A stretch of DNA of 64,000 nt from Dehalococcoidia bacterium (GCA_022824925.1 JAJDYW010000026.1:1-64000), one strand, 5' to 3'; shown: positions 24,533-32,831, numbered from the stretch's first letter. The notes: generated by a model from the sequence alone, not told the origin. A program made the numbers and translations.

Positions 24533-26281
24533 TTACCGCGACGGCCGCGCTTCAGCATCCACCGTCACGGTCACGATATCGAGGCCGTGGTACTTCTGGT
24601 GGCGCACATCCGAGGCGTAGTGCCAGAGCAGCCGGTACGAGACTTCGTGCTCGTCCGGTACGGGGGGCAGATCACTGAGGTACGTCAGGCGATCTTCGAG
24701 GTTCTCCCCTTCGAGGAACGTCACGAACTCCATCTCTGCCTGCCTCCCGTCCAGTCGCGCCGTTACGGCGAGTCGGTGGGAAGCGGCGGTGGCGGTGCCC
24801 GCCTGCTCCTGCGTCACGATGGACAGGGTCTCCTCGCCTGCCGAGGTGAGACGCTCAATCGAGGCCTCGTCCCACCTGGCTCTTGCGGCGAACGCGCGAA
24901 GGAACTGGTCAAGGGCGGACAGCGCCTTCGCGTCCAGCGCCACATTGAGCTGGCTCCGCCGGGAGCTCGTCAGCTCAAGGAACGCGACCATGATGACGGC
25001 GACGAGCGTGCCCGCCGTCATCCCGTTGCCCAGCAGCACCTCGAGGAACCCGCCCTCGATGAGGTCGGGGAAGATCCACTGGTTCTGGAAGCCCGTGCCG
25101 ACCCAGAACGAGACCCCGACCACGGCAGCCTTCCGGTGGTCGACGCCGTCGCGCACGATCAGCTGCATCCCCTGGACGAAGAGCAGTCCGATCAGGACCG
25201 TGATGTAGGCGGCGGCCACCGGTCCGGGGATGGCGACGATCAGGGCCGCAATCTTGGGGAAGAAGGCCACGACCACGAAGGCCACGCCGATGACCACGCC
25301 GACGCGGCGAGCGGCGACGCCGGTGACCTCCGCGATCGACACGCTGGAGGAGTAGGTCGTGTTCGGGAGCGTGCCGAGGATGCCGGAGAGCAGATTGCCC
25401 ACGCCATCGGCATTCAGCGCTCCCTGGACGACGCGGAAGTCGGTCGCCCGCGCTCTCCGGCGCGAGACCTTCTGGATCGCGATGCCATCGCCGATCGTCT
25501 CAACGGCCCCCACGATCGTCACGACGACGAAGGCCGGCAGGAGCGCCCAGAACTCGGTTCCGGGCGTGACGTCGATTCCCGGCCAGGAGCTGGCAGGGAC
25601 GCCAACCCAGGCCGCGTCCGCCACCTGCTGCACGTCGTAGAGGCCGAAGGGGGCGCCTGCCACGCATCCCACCGCGATGCCAAGAATCGGCGACCAGAGG
25701 CGCCAGGCGGGGGGAGCACGGAGCACGAGGGCGGCGACCGTCACGACGGTCGCGGCGGCGGCAATCGGGGCGCCGGCAGCGGACGTGCCGTCGGGCACGT
25801 CCGTCAGCGTGCCGAAGACGATGGGCATGACGGTGGCGGCGATCAGCATGATGACCGTGCCGGACACCACAGGGGTGAAGATGCGGCGCAGCAGCGAGAG
25901 CCGCGCCGCCAGTGCGAACTGGAACAACGACGACACGATGATGAGGGCGGCCATCATGGCGGGGCCTCCCTCGACCATGGCCGCCACGCACACGGCGATG
26001 AAGGCGCCCGAGGTACCCATGATGAGCACGTGGCCCGCGCCCACCCGTCCCACGCGGATGGCCTGGAGCGCCGTGGTGGCGCCGCTCACGAGCAACGCCG
26101 CGAAGACGCCCCACGTGATGTAGGAGTCGGGCTGGTCGGCAATCCGGGCCACGATCACGACGGTCAGGACGACCGGCGCGACGATGACCATCGCCGCCTG
26201 CAACCCGGAGCCAACGGTTACGAGTGGCGGCGGCTTCTCTTCCGGCTCGTACCGGACGGCGTCGTTCCCGGCTTCAACCAC
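24533..26281 (-). CDS. NCS2-family nucleobase-type permease with C-terminal HATPase-like domain
   Basis: 582 residues. The first ~450 form a solute-carrier-23/UraA-like permease with 12-14 membrane helices and the NCS2 motif region FVVVTIVGAVETIGD. Family members import uracil, xanthine or ascorbate by proton symport. The last ~125 residues are soluble and unusual: a helix ERLTSAGEETLSIV resembling the N-box of anti-sigma/SpoIIAB-type ATPases, followed by beta strands and a conserved-looking RHQKYHGLDIVTV end. It may sense or regulate transport. The GTG start has a GGGAG site. It is probably a single-gene unit. Confidence 0.8.
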   Translation of the reverse strand: MVEAGNDAVRYEPEEKPPPLVTVGSGLQAAMVIVAPVVLTVVIVARIADQPDSYITWGVFAALLVSGATTALQAIRVGRVGAGHVLIMGTSGAFIAVCVAAMVEGGPAMMAALIIVSSLFQFALAARLSLLRRIFTPVVSGTVIMLIAATVMPIVFGTLTDVPDGTSAAGAPIAAAATVVTVAALVLRAPPAWRLWSPILGIAVGCVAGAPFGLYDVQQVADAAWVGVPASSWPGIDVTPGTEFWALLPAFVVVTIVGAVETIGDGIAIQKVSRRRARATDFRVVQGALNADGVGNLLSGILGTLPNTTYSSSVSIAEVTGVAARRVGVVIGVAFVVVAFFPKIAALIVAIPGPVAAAYITVLIGLLFVQGMQLIVRDGVDHRKAAVVGVSFWVGTGFQNQWIFPDLIEGGFLEVLLGNGMTAGTLVAVIMVAFLELTSSRRSQLNVALDAKALSALDQFLRAFAARARWDEASIERLTSAGEETLSIVTQEQAGTATAASHRLAVTARLDGRQAEMEFVTFLEGENLEDRLTYLSDLPPVPDEHEVSYRLLWHYASDVRHQKYHGLDIVTVTVDAEARPSR

Positions 26282-26506
26282 GAGTGGTCACGCTCCCATG
26301 GCCCGCGGCTCGCCGTCGCCTGCCGGCGACGGTCCCCCCTGAATCCGGCAGCCGGCGGGCAAGGCCACCGGGACAAACGGGAGGAGTCGGCATCTTACTG
26401 GTAAAGAACGCCGATGCCACCGGAGCGACGCGCGCGGGAACCCGGCGGCGGCGGTCGGGGCACGGCCCGACCAGCCCGGCACTGCCGTTGAGGCACGTTG
26501 GCGGTA

Positions 26507-26578
26507 TACCCCCGAGAGGACTCGAACCTCTGCCTTCGGCTCCGGAGGCCGACACTCTATCCGCTGAGCTACGGGGGC
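26507..26578 (-). tRNA. tRNA-Arg (CCG anticodon)
   Basis: A 72-nt cloverleaf on the minus strand: acceptor GCCCCCG paired with CGGGGGT (G1-U72 wobble), D-stem GCTC/GAGT, anticodon stem TCGGC/GCCGA with loop CTCCGGA (anticodon CCG, reading CGG), and T-arm with TTCGAGT. The discriminator is A. The 3' CCA is not encoded, unlike the tRNA-Gly at 45137. Confidence 0.95.
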
Positions 26579-26647
26579 CCGGCTGGCGTCGATGGTAGCG
26601 CCTGCCGCCGACACCCGCACCACCCTCGACCGCGACGGAGGGAGTGC

Positions 26648-26653
26648 TAGGAT
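26648..26653 (+). promoter_or_regulatory. -10 box of FmdB gene
   Basis: TAGGAT lies 44 nt upstream of ATG 26698 and divergent from the tRNA-Arg. Confidence 0.35.
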
Positions 26654-26697
26654 CGGCGGCACACGACGAAACCCAGAGCTGAATGGAGCCCCGCACC

Positions 26698-26988
26698 ATG
26701 CCCATCTACGAATTCCACTGCCCCTCGTGCGGGAAGGTCTTCGAGCGCAAGCGGCCGGTCACGAAGGCCAGCCAGGGGGCGAAGTGCCCGGAATGCGGCA
26801 AGAGCGCAAACCGCATCTTCGGAGCGGCGATCATCGGCGTGGGCGGCGGCGACGACCTGGGTGACCTCGGCGACCTCGGTGCGGGCATGCCCGACATGGG
26901 CGACATGGCGGGTATGGGTGATATGGCCGGCATGGGCGGCATGCCCGGCATGGACGGGCTCGACATGGGAGGCGACTTCGACTTCTAG
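26698..26988 (+). CDS. FmdB-family zinc ribbon protein with Gly/Asp/Met tail
   Basis: A 96-residue protein. The first ~45 residues are a classic FmdB zinc ribbon: MPIYEFHCPSCG then KCPECG, two CxxC knuckles that bind Zn. FmdB-type proteins are putative regulators. The tail from about residue 50 is a low-complexity run of Gly, Asp, Leu and Met (units such as MGDMAGM), which could bind metal or stay disordered. The ATG at 26698 begins the zinc ribbon exactly; an in-frame ATG 15 nt upstream adds no homology. It is convergent with the phosphotriesterase-family gene. Confidence 0.85.
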   Translation: MPIYEFHCPSCGKVFERKRPVTKASQGAKCPECGKSANRIFGAAIIGVGGGDDLGDLGDLGAGMPDMGDMAGMGDMAGMGGMPGMDGLDMGGDFDF

Positions 26989-27009
26989 CCCCGACGGCGG
27001 GAAGTCGCG

Positions 27010-27954
27010 CTAGTAGGGATCGCGGCGCGAGAAGATGCGTCGCGGGTTCTCCACCATCATCGCGTTGATCTGCGCATCGGTGACGCCGCCCTCGCGGAGG
27101 GCGGGGAGCACATCGTTCGTGATGTGCAGGAAGTGCCAGTTCGGGGCCCAGTCCGAGCGCAGGTCGCGCGGCATGGTGTCCATGAAGCAGTTGGTGTCGT
27201 GCGAGAGGACCATGCCCTCGGCGTACCCCATCCCGCAGAGCCTGACGATGGTGTTGACGCGCGCCTCGGTGCTGAGGCGCCGGTCGATGCCGAAGCGGTC
27301 CATACCGATGGCGCTGCCGCGGTCGATGATGCGCCGCAGGTAGCCGGTGTCCTCCGTATCGCCGGAGTGACCGATGACGACGCGGGAGAGGTCGACGCCC
27401 TCGCTCTCGAAGACGTCCTGCTGGGCGAGGCCGGACTCGGTCGTTGCGTCGCTGTGGGTGCTGATGGGAACGCCGGTGCGGCGGTGAGCGCGGGCGCCGG
27501 CGCGCAGCATCTTCTCGTTGGCCTCGTCGACGGCGGGCTCGGTGGCGAGCTTGATGACGCCGGCATGGATGCTGCTGCCCTCGATGCCCTGCTCGATATC
27601 GCGCACGAAGAGGTCGGCGATGGCGTCGCTGTCGAGGCGGCCGAAGAGGTTGGGGGGCTGCCGCCAGACGCCGGTGCAGACGACGATGTTGAGGTCGACC
27701 TGGCGGGCGACCTCCTCGAGCATGGCGCCGTCGCGGCCCAGGTCGATCGTCGTCAGGTCGACGATGGAGTCGATGCCGGCGGCCTTGAGCTCGCGGAAGC
27801 GCTCGACGGCGTTGGCGACCTCGCCATCGCGGTCCCAGAGCTCGGGCCAGGCCTCGTAGACGCCCGGGGAGCGGATGAAGGTGTGCTCGTGCATGAGGGT
27901 GGCGCCGAGGTCCGTGTGCTCGATGGCGCCGGCGGCGGTGGAGATGGTGACCAT
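27010..27954 (-). CDS. Phosphotriesterase-family metal-dependent hydrolase
   Basis: A 314-residue amidohydrolase-superfamily TIM barrel. The metal site is visible as HEH in LMHEHTF, a carboxylated Lys candidate in AGVIKLATE, His in PISTHSD and VIGHSGD, and Asp in LSHDTNC. Relatives hydrolyse phosphotriesters, lactones or aryl esters. The N-terminal strand is TDLGATLMHEH. ATG 27954 is chosen because it begins the conserved N-terminus and sits 28 nt from a TATACT -10 box on the same strand. The upstream open frame has no homology. It is divergent from the thioesterase gene. Confidence 0.88.
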   Translation of the reverse strand: MVTISTAAGAIEHTDLGATLMHEHTFIRSPGVYEAWPELWDRDGEVANAVERFRELKAAGIDSIVDLTTIDLGRDGAMLEEVARQVDLNIVVCTGVWRQPPNLFGRLDSDAIADLFVRDIEQGIEGSSIHAGVIKLATEPAVDEANEKMLRAGARAHRRTGVPISTHSDATTESGLAQQDVFESEGVDLSRVVIGHSGDTEDTGYLRRIIDRGSAIGMDRFGIDRRLSTEARVNTIVRLCGMGYAEGMVLSHDTNCFMDTMPRDLRSDWAPNWHFLHITNDVLPALREGGVTDAQINAMMVENPRRIFSRRDPY

Positions 27955-27988
27955 GCCTGCCTCCGTGACCGAGTCGCTGGGGGGCGGC

Positions 27989-27996
27989 AGTATACG
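27989..27996. promoter_or_regulatory. Overlapping divergent -10 boxes
   Basis: The octamer AGTATACG gives TATACT on the minus strand (for the phosphotriesterase-family gene) and TATACG on the plus strand (for the thioesterase). The two promoters would share the same unwinding site and might compete. Confidence 0.45.
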
Positions 27997-28012
27997 GGGC
28001 GGGGGAGGGGCC

Positions 28013-28432
28013 ATGGACCCTGCGATGGCGGAGCTGGTGGCAGCCAACCAGATCCCGTACTGGTCGCTGCTCGGGATCGAGCTGGTGGACGCGGAACGGG
28101 GCCACGTGAGGCTGCGCCTGCCGATGCGCGGGGAGCTGGCCACGCGCCGCCCCGACGTGATGCACGGGGGCGCGATCGCCTCGCTCGTGGACGCGGCCTC
28201 CGGGTCGGCGGTGGCGACGCTCCGGGATCCCGACGACGAAACCTGGGCGGGGCATGCGACGACCGACCTGAACGTCTCGTACCTGCGGGCGGTGCGCGGG
28301 GAAGCGACTGCGGAGGGGCGGGTGCTGCGCGCGGGTCGGACGACGGTGTTCGTGACGGTGGAGGTGCGGGACGAGGCGGGGGAGCTGGCGGCGGCGGGGC
28401 GGGTCACGTACGCGATCGCGCGGCGCTCCTGA
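28013..28432 (+). CDS. PaaI-type hotdog-fold thioesterase
   Basis: A 139-residue hotdog thioesterase. The active-site helix is DVMHGGAIASLVDAAS, with HGG and a following Asp as in PaaI/4HBT enzymes that hydrolyse aryl- or acyl-CoA esters. Beta strands LNVSYLRAVRGE and TVFVTVEVRD follow. The ATG 28013 has a GGGGAGGGG site and the protein then starts at normal family length. A BrxC-like gene follows in the same direction. Confidence 0.88.
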   Translation: MDPAMAELVAANQIPYWSLLGIELVDAERGHVRLRLPMRGELATRRPDVMHGGAIASLVDAASGSAVATLRDPDDETWAGHATTDLNVSYLRAVRGEATAEGRVLRAGRTTVFVTVEVRDEAGELAAAGRVTYAIARRS

Positions 28433-28455
28433 CCGTCCAGGCGGCGAGCGCCTGC

Positions 28456-28461
28456 TATCGT
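28456..28461 (+). promoter_or_regulatory. Possible -10 box of BrxC-like gene
   Basis: TATCGT lies 37 nt before GTG 28499. This is a weak match. Confidence 0.25.
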
Positions 28462-28498
28462 GGGAAGCGGCCCCGGCCAGGGGCGAGGAGGAGGGCCC

Positions 28499-28831
28499 GT
28501 GGGCGCGAACGACTTCACCACCCTGACCGAGATGGCGGAGCTCGACGACTGGTTCGAGCGCTCACGCGAGGGCGACGTGGTCCTCTTCCTGCACGACTAC
28601 TGGTGCCCCATCTCGAGCCGCGCCTACGAGGAGATGTCGCTCGTGGATGGCGAGATTGCGCTCATCGACGTGGCGGAAGGCCGGGAGCTGACTCGCTCGA
28701 TCCAGGCGCGAACGGGCGTGAAGCACGAGTCGCCGCAGGTTCTGATCCTGCGCAACGCGAGGGCGCGCTGGGCGGCCTCGCACGGGAGCATCACGCAGCA
28801 GGCGGTGGGGGAGGCGATCGCGGCGCCGTAG
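28499..28831 (+). CDS. YtxJ/BrxC-like thioredoxin-fold protein
   Basis: A 110-residue protein resembling the monothiol bacilliredoxin BrxC (YtxJ/DUF2847). The active-site segment is DYWCPISSRAYEE, matching the single-Cys CPIS motif, followed by strand ALIDVAEG, then the cis-Pro region ESPQVLILRN. In Firmicutes BrxC removes bacillithiol from proteins. Here a low-molecular-weight thiol of unknown identity may be the partner. GTG 28499 has GAGGAGGAG upstream and fits the family's N-terminus. Confidence 0.8.
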   Translation: MGANDFTTLTEMAELDDWFERSREGDVVLFLHDYWCPISSRAYEEMSLVDGEIALIDVAEGRELTRSIQARTGVKHESPQVLILRNARARWAASHGSITQQAVGEAIAAP

Positions 28832-28841
28832 CCGGGAAGGC

Positions 28842-29354
28842 TCAGCGGGACTGGCGCAGCGTGTCGCTGCTGCGGTCGAGGGCTTCGAGGACCGAGCGGA
28901 TATCGGCCTGCAGCCGTTCGATGACGGCGACGGCGTACTGGTCGGCGTCCTGGAGCTGGCTGGCGGCGGCCTCGGCGGCCTCGCTGAGGTGGGCGGCGGC
29001 GGTCGCGTCGGCGTCGGCGATGGTCTGACGGGCGCGGGCCTCGGCATCCATGATGATGCCCTGGCTGCGCTTCTCCGCTCCCTGCACCACGGCCGTCTCG
29101 CTCACGAGCTGCGCGCGCTGCCGCTCGGCCTCGGCGATGACGGCCTGGCCGTGCTCCTTGGCGTCGCGCAGGAGCTGCTCGCGCTGCTCCATCACCTGCG
29201 CGGCCTGGCGAACGCTCTCGGGGACGGCCAGGCGGATCTGATCGATGAGATCCAGGATGAGGCGGCGCTCGATGACGAGGTTGCCCCCCACGGGCAGGCG
29301 GCGAGCCTGCACCACGAGGGCTTCGAGGCGGGCGATCAGTTCGAGGAGTTCCAC
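28842..29354 (-). CDS. Coiled-coil protein (ATP synthase B/DivIVA-like)
   Basis: A 170-residue, almost entirely helical protein with heptad-like repeats rich in Ala, Glu, Gln and Arg (for example EAERQRAQLV and AEARARQTIAD). It has the composition of ATP synthase b subunits or DivIVA/SepF-linked coiled coils but no membrane anchor. A structural or division-associated role is possible. The GTG at 29354 has a GGGGAGG site and is 22 bp after the coaD stop, so it is the last gene of the rsmD-coaD operon. Confidence 0.75.
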   Translation of the reverse strand: MELLELIARLEALVVQARRLPVGGNLVIERRLILDLIDQIRLAVPESVRQAAQVMEQREQLLRDAKEHGQAVIAEAERQRAQLVSETAVVQGAEKRSQGIIMDAEARARQTIADADATAAAHLSEAAEAAASQLQDADQYAVAVIERLQADIRSVLEALDRSSDTLRQSR

Positions 29355-29376
29355 GGGAGCGCCTCCCCCCGGCAGG

Positions 29377-29862
29377 CTAGTCGCCGAGCCCGAGGCGCTC
29401 GCGGATGGCCGTGCGCACGTGGGCCGGAACGAGCCCGTCGACGTCATAGCCGAGCTGGGACACCTCGCGAACGCGGCTGGCGCTCACGTAGATGTACTCG
29501 TGGTTGGTCATCAGGTACACGGACTCGATGGTCGGCGCCATCTTGCGGTTCATGAGGGCCATGTCGAACTCGTACTCGAAGTCGCCACCGCCGCGGATGC
29601 CGCGCACGATGGCGCAGGCGCCGCGCCTCTTGGCGAAGTCGACGGTGAGCCCCTCGAGCAGCTCGACCTCGACGTTGGGGACATCCCGCACGGCCTCGCG
29701 GAAGAGCTCGATGCGCTCCTCGGAGGTGAACATGGCGCTCTTCTCGCGCCCGCGGATGACGGCCACGATCACATGATCGAAGAGGCCGGACATGCGCTTC
29801 ACGAGATCGAGGTGTCCGTTCGTGACGGGATCGAAGGCGCCCGGGAAGACGGCGGTTCTCAT
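29377..29862 (-). CDS. coaD: Phosphopantetheine adenylyltransferase
   Basis: A 161-residue nucleotidyltransferase that makes dephospho-CoA from 4'-phosphopantetheine and ATP, the penultimate step of CoA synthesis. The N-terminus AVFPGAFDPVTNGHLDLV contains the TxGH motif, and the second motif is YIYVSASRVREV (ISSTxxR-type). The length matches CoaD. The ATG overlaps the rsmD stop by 4 bp (ATGA). Confidence 0.96.
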   Translation of the reverse strand: MRTAVFPGAFDPVTNGHLDLVKRMSGLFDHVIVAVIRGREKSAMFTSEERIELFREAVRDVPNVEVELLEGLTVDFAKRRGACAIVRGIRGGGDFEYEFDMALMNRKMAPTIESVYLMTNHEYIYVSASRVREVSQLGYDVDGLVPAHVRTAIRERLGLGD

Positions 29863-30419
29863 GCACCCTCCAGCACGGTGAAGAACGCCACGGCGGTATC
29901 GCCGTAGACCCGTCGGTCGGTCTGTTCGAGTCCGATCGGGCGTTCCGGCGGATTGTATCGGCTCCGGTGCTCATAGACGACCAGACCGCCCGGGGCAAGG
30001 AGCGGAGCAAGGGCGCCGAGCGTGGGGGCGGCCTCCTCGGAGTCGTAGGGAGGGTCGAGGAAGACGAGGTCGAAGGGGCCGTCGAGGGAGTCGAGGGCCC
30101 CGGGGAGCGTCCCCCGCACGACGGAGCCGCTTCCGGCCAGCCCGGCGCGAGCGAGACTCTGGACGATCGCGCGGGCGGCCTGGCGGTAGCTTTCGACGAA
30201 GACGGCCTGGCGGGCGCCGCGGCTGAGGGCTTCGATGCCGAGGGCGCCCGTACCGGCGAAGAGATCGGCGACGGCGGCGTCCTCGGTGCGGGCGGCGAGC
30301 ACGTTGAAGATGGCCTCGCGGACGCGCGCGCTGGTGGGGCGCAAACGGGCGCCGCCGGGCTCCGCCAGCTGGAAGCCGCGCAGGTCGCCGCCGGTCACGC
30401 GCACACGGGCCTGTGGCAC
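29859..30419 (-). CDS. rsmD: 16S rRNA (guanine966-N2)-methyltransferase
   Basis: A 186-residue SAM methyltransferase that modifies G966 in 16S rRNA. Signatures are RPTSARVREAIFNVL at the N-terminus, the SAM loop DLFAGTGALGIEAL and the catalytic FLDPPYDS (NPPY-like). GTG 30419 follows the stop of the upstream gene without a gap. The downstream gene coaD overlaps by 4 bp, a common pairing. Confidence 0.95.
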   Translation of the reverse strand: MPQARVRVTGGDLRGFQLAEPGGARLRPTSARVREAIFNVLAARTEDAAVADLFAGTGALGIEALSRGARQAVFVESYRQAARAIVQSLARAGLAGSGSVVRGTLPGALDSLDGPFDLVFLDPPYDSEEAAPTLGALAPLLAPGGLVVYEHRSRYNPPERPIGLEQTDRRVYGDTAVAFFTVLEGA

Positions 30420-32090
30420 TCAGGGCGCCTCCGCGGGCTCTTCGACCTCGACCGGCTGCAGGTCGAGCACGATGCGGCTCTCGAAGCGCTCCACGCCGTC
30501 GCTGAGGGTGAGCGTGACGGTGTGGGCGCGGGCCTCCAGGGGAGTCTGCCAGGTGACGAGGCCGCGGTCGCCGCCGACGAGGTTGCCGCCGGTGACCTGC
30601 CAGCGGGGAACGAGGTGGCTGTGGCTGGGCTGGAGCAGCACCGCCTGGCCGGAGGCCACGAAGGGCTCGACGGCGCTCCAGACGTTCCCCAGGAAGATGT
30701 TGTCGCTGGCGTCTTCAACGGCGAGGCCGCCGAGGCCGTAGGCGGTCACGAATTCGAGCTTGAAGCCGGCGCTGAACATGTTCTCGATCCAGACCGTGCG
30801 GCCGCCGTTGAGCTTGTAGGTGAAGGCCACCGTGGCGGTCTCGGGCTGCCAGCGGAGGCCGCTCAGCCCCTCGTCGCGGTCGATGTTGACGGCCACGACC
30901 TGGATGTCGGCCCCGGCGGTCAGGCTCTCGCTGCGGACGCCGAGCTTGCTGGCGATGGCCATTGCCTCGGTGAGGGTGAGGCTGCGGAGGCCGTCGGCCG
31001 ACTTTTCGGAGGCGTAGGGCGTGATCGTGAGGATGACCTTGGCCGCGTCCACGACGGTCGTGATGTGCTCGATGACTTCGGGCATGTGCAGGCGGAACGT
31101 GCTCTGGTCGCGGACGGGGGCGATCTTGATGAGGTCGGCGGACTGGCCGAGGGCGGCCCAGTCGTAGGCGCCCTCGTCGATGCGGTCGAGCCCCTTGAGG
31201 GGCGCGGGGAGGGTCAGGGTGAGGGCCTTCCCCTGGGAGTGCAGGCCCTCGGCCAGCTCGGAGACGAAGAGGGTGAACGACGTGCGCTGGTCGGCGCGCA
31301 GGTCGAGGTAGGCGATGTCGATGCCGGAGAGGCGGTGGGCGGCCACGCGCTGGAGGATCTGGCGCACGTGATTGGTCCGGTCGGCCCCGGTGGCGAGGAT
31401 GTTGTCGACGTTGGCCACGGAGCCATCGATCGCGGCCGAAGCGGAGATGACCGGGTAGTGGAGGGCGGTCGTGGCGGGGCGAGGGCTGGGCTGACCCAGG
31501 AGAGCGCCGTCGAAGGCGGGGGTGAAGTCGAGGGTATGCACGACGGTCGCCAGGAGGGCGGCGGTGGGGTGGAGGGTGTCGCCGGGCTGCAGGTAGGCGA
31601 CGACCTCGCGCCCTTCGTTGAGCCGCCGGAAGACGGCGAGATACCGCGGCGGGTCGGCGAAGAGGCCCGTTGCGCGCGTTCCCTCTTCTTCAAGGAGGAC
31701 GCTGGCAACCGGTTCCCAGCGGCGCTCCTCGATGTCATAGCCGTAGAAGCTGAGGCCGCGGTCGTCGGTGGTGGGAACCTCGAGGGGGATGTTGATCTGC
31801 TTGTCGTAGCCGTCGGGCAAGGGTTCGTCGTTGGGGTTCCGCTCGAGAACCTTGCTGTGGAGCTCGAATTCGGGGGGAATGTCGAACTCGAGGTCGACCA
31901 CTTCGCAGTAGGCATCCGTGCAGTCACCGGAACCCCGGCCGAAGAAGACCCAGGCGAGGAGGCCGACGACCAGCACGGCGACGGCGATGGCGACCAGCAC
32001 GATGGCGCGGACGGGCGACGGGCGACGGCTGCCGGAGAAGGTCGTGCCGCGCACGGCGCCGGAGTAGCCCCGCCGTGGGCCGGGGCGCAT
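30420..32090 (-). CDS. Membrane-anchored GH18-like (YaaH-type) protein, catalytic Glu missing
   Basis: A 556-residue protein with one N-terminal membrane helix (about residues 30-50) preceded by Arg-rich cytoplasmic sequence, so the rest is outside. Residues ~200-460 resemble a glycoside hydrolase 18 barrel as in spore-cortex YaaH proteins (SGIDIAYLDLRADQ, LTLTLP). The GH18 DxxDxDxE site reads GIDIAYLDL here: the catalytic Glu is absent, so it may bind rather than cleave glycans. The C-terminal ~90 residues are a beta-sandwich, Ig-like. ATG 32090 gives the full TM segment. It is first in the operon with rsmD and coaD. Confidence 0.7.
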   Translation of the reverse strand: MRPGPRRGYSGAVRGTTFSGSRRPSPVRAIVLVAIAVAVLVVGLLAWVFFGRGSGDCTDAYCEVVDLEFDIPPEFELHSKVLERNPNDEPLPDGYDKQINIPLEVPTTDDRGLSFYGYDIEERRWEPVASVLLEEEGTRATGLFADPPRYLAVFRRLNEGREVVAYLQPGDTLHPTAALLATVVHTLDFTPAFDGALLGQPSPRPATTALHYPVISASAAIDGSVANVDNILATGADRTNHVRQILQRVAAHRLSGIDIAYLDLRADQRTSFTLFVSELAEGLHSQGKALTLTLPAPLKGLDRIDEGAYDWAALGQSADLIKIAPVRDQSTFRLHMPEVIEHITTVVDAAKVILTITPYASEKSADGLRSLTLTEAMAIASKLGVRSESLTAGADIQVVAVNIDRDEGLSGLRWQPETATVAFTYKLNGGRTVWIENMFSAGFKLEFVTAYGLGGLAVEDASDNIFLGNVWSAVEPFVASGQAVLLQPSHSHLVPRWQVTGGNLVGGDRGLVTWQTPLEARAHTVTLTLSDGVERFESRIVLDLQPVEVEEPAEAP

Positions 32091-32221
32091 CACGGCGCGC
32101 CTCCCACCCGTGGGAGCGGGGAGCGGAGTGGGGCGGAGGACAGGGACGCGCGGCTCATCGCAGGGATTATCACCCACTCGCGGCCAACATCCAGAGGCGG
32201 CGGGCGGGATGGGCGGTGCGG

Positions 32222-32227
32222 TATACT
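32222..32227 (+). promoter_or_regulatory. -10 box of greA
   Basis: TATACT lies 58 nt before ATG 32285 and just upstream of a strong leader hairpin. Confidence 0.5.
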
Positions 32228-32235
32228 CCGATTTC

Positions 32236-32265
32236 CGCGAGCGGCCTCCACGGAGGCGGCTCGCG
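32236..32265 (+). promoter_or_regulatory. Leader hairpin in greA 5' UTR
   Basis: Inverted repeat CGCGAGC...GCTCGCG with 13 of 14 base pairs, starting about 9 nt after the -10 box, so at the predicted 5' end of the mRNA. The ribosome site GAAGGAGG follows at 32271. It may stabilise the mRNA or act as an operator or attenuator. Confidence 0.5.
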
Positions 32266-32284
32266 TTCGTGAAGGAGGCGACCG

Positions 32285-32752
32285 ATGCCTCAAGACCCGG
32301 TACCGATGACGAGGGAAGGCGTCGCCAGGCTCAACGGCGAGCTTGAGCAGTTGAAGGCCGACCGCAAGACCGTCGCGGACCACATCCACAAGGCGCGCGA
32401 GCTCGGCACCAGCCAGAACGACGCCGAGTACGACAACGCGAAACAGGAGCAGAGCCTGCTCGAGGGGAAGATCCTGAACCTGGAGGATCTCCTGCGGCGG
32501 GCGGTCATCATCGACGAGGAGGGCGCCCACCACGCCTCGCGGGTGGTGGTGGGGAGCGGCGTGAAGGTGCTCCAGGGCGAGAAGACCGTCCACTACCAGA
32601 TCGTCGGCCCGCCGGAGGCGAACGCAGCCCAGGGGCGCATCTCGCACGAGTCCCCCATCGGGGCGGCCCTGCTGGGGCGCGCCAAGGGCGAGGAGGTCGA
32701 CATCCAGGTGCCCAGCGGCACCATCAAGCTGAAGGTCCTCGACATCGACTAG
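32285..32752 (+). CDS. greA: Transcription elongation factor GreA
   Basis: A 155-residue protein with the GreA N-terminal coiled coil (MTREGVARLNGELEQLK, SQNDAEYDNAKQEQ) and the C-terminal FKBP-like domain (SPIGAALLGRAKGEEVDIQVP). GreA binds the RNA polymerase secondary channel and cleaves backtracked transcripts. It is followed by a terminator-like hairpin and lysS, a common bacterial pairing. Confidence 0.96.
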   Translation: MPQDPVPMTREGVARLNGELEQLKADRKTVADHIHKARELGTSQNDAEYDNAKQEQSLLEGKILNLEDLLRRAVIIDEEGAHHASRVVVGSGVKVLQGEKTVHYQIVGPPEANAAQGRISHESPIGAALLGRAKGEEVDIQVPSGTIKLKVLDID

Positions 32753-32779
32753 CGGGCGGCACCGACGGTCGGAACCGGA

Positions 32780-32804
32780 GAGGGCCGCCCACCGAGCGGC
32801 CCTC
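32780..32804 (+). terminator. Hairpin between greA and lysS
   Basis: A perfect 9-bp stem GAGGGCCGC/GCGGCCCTC with a 7-nt loop, followed by GTTGCT. It could terminate greA transcripts partly or act as an attenuator before lysS. Confidence 0.5.
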
Positions 32805-32831
32805 GTTGCTGCGAGGAGGGGAACGAAGAGG

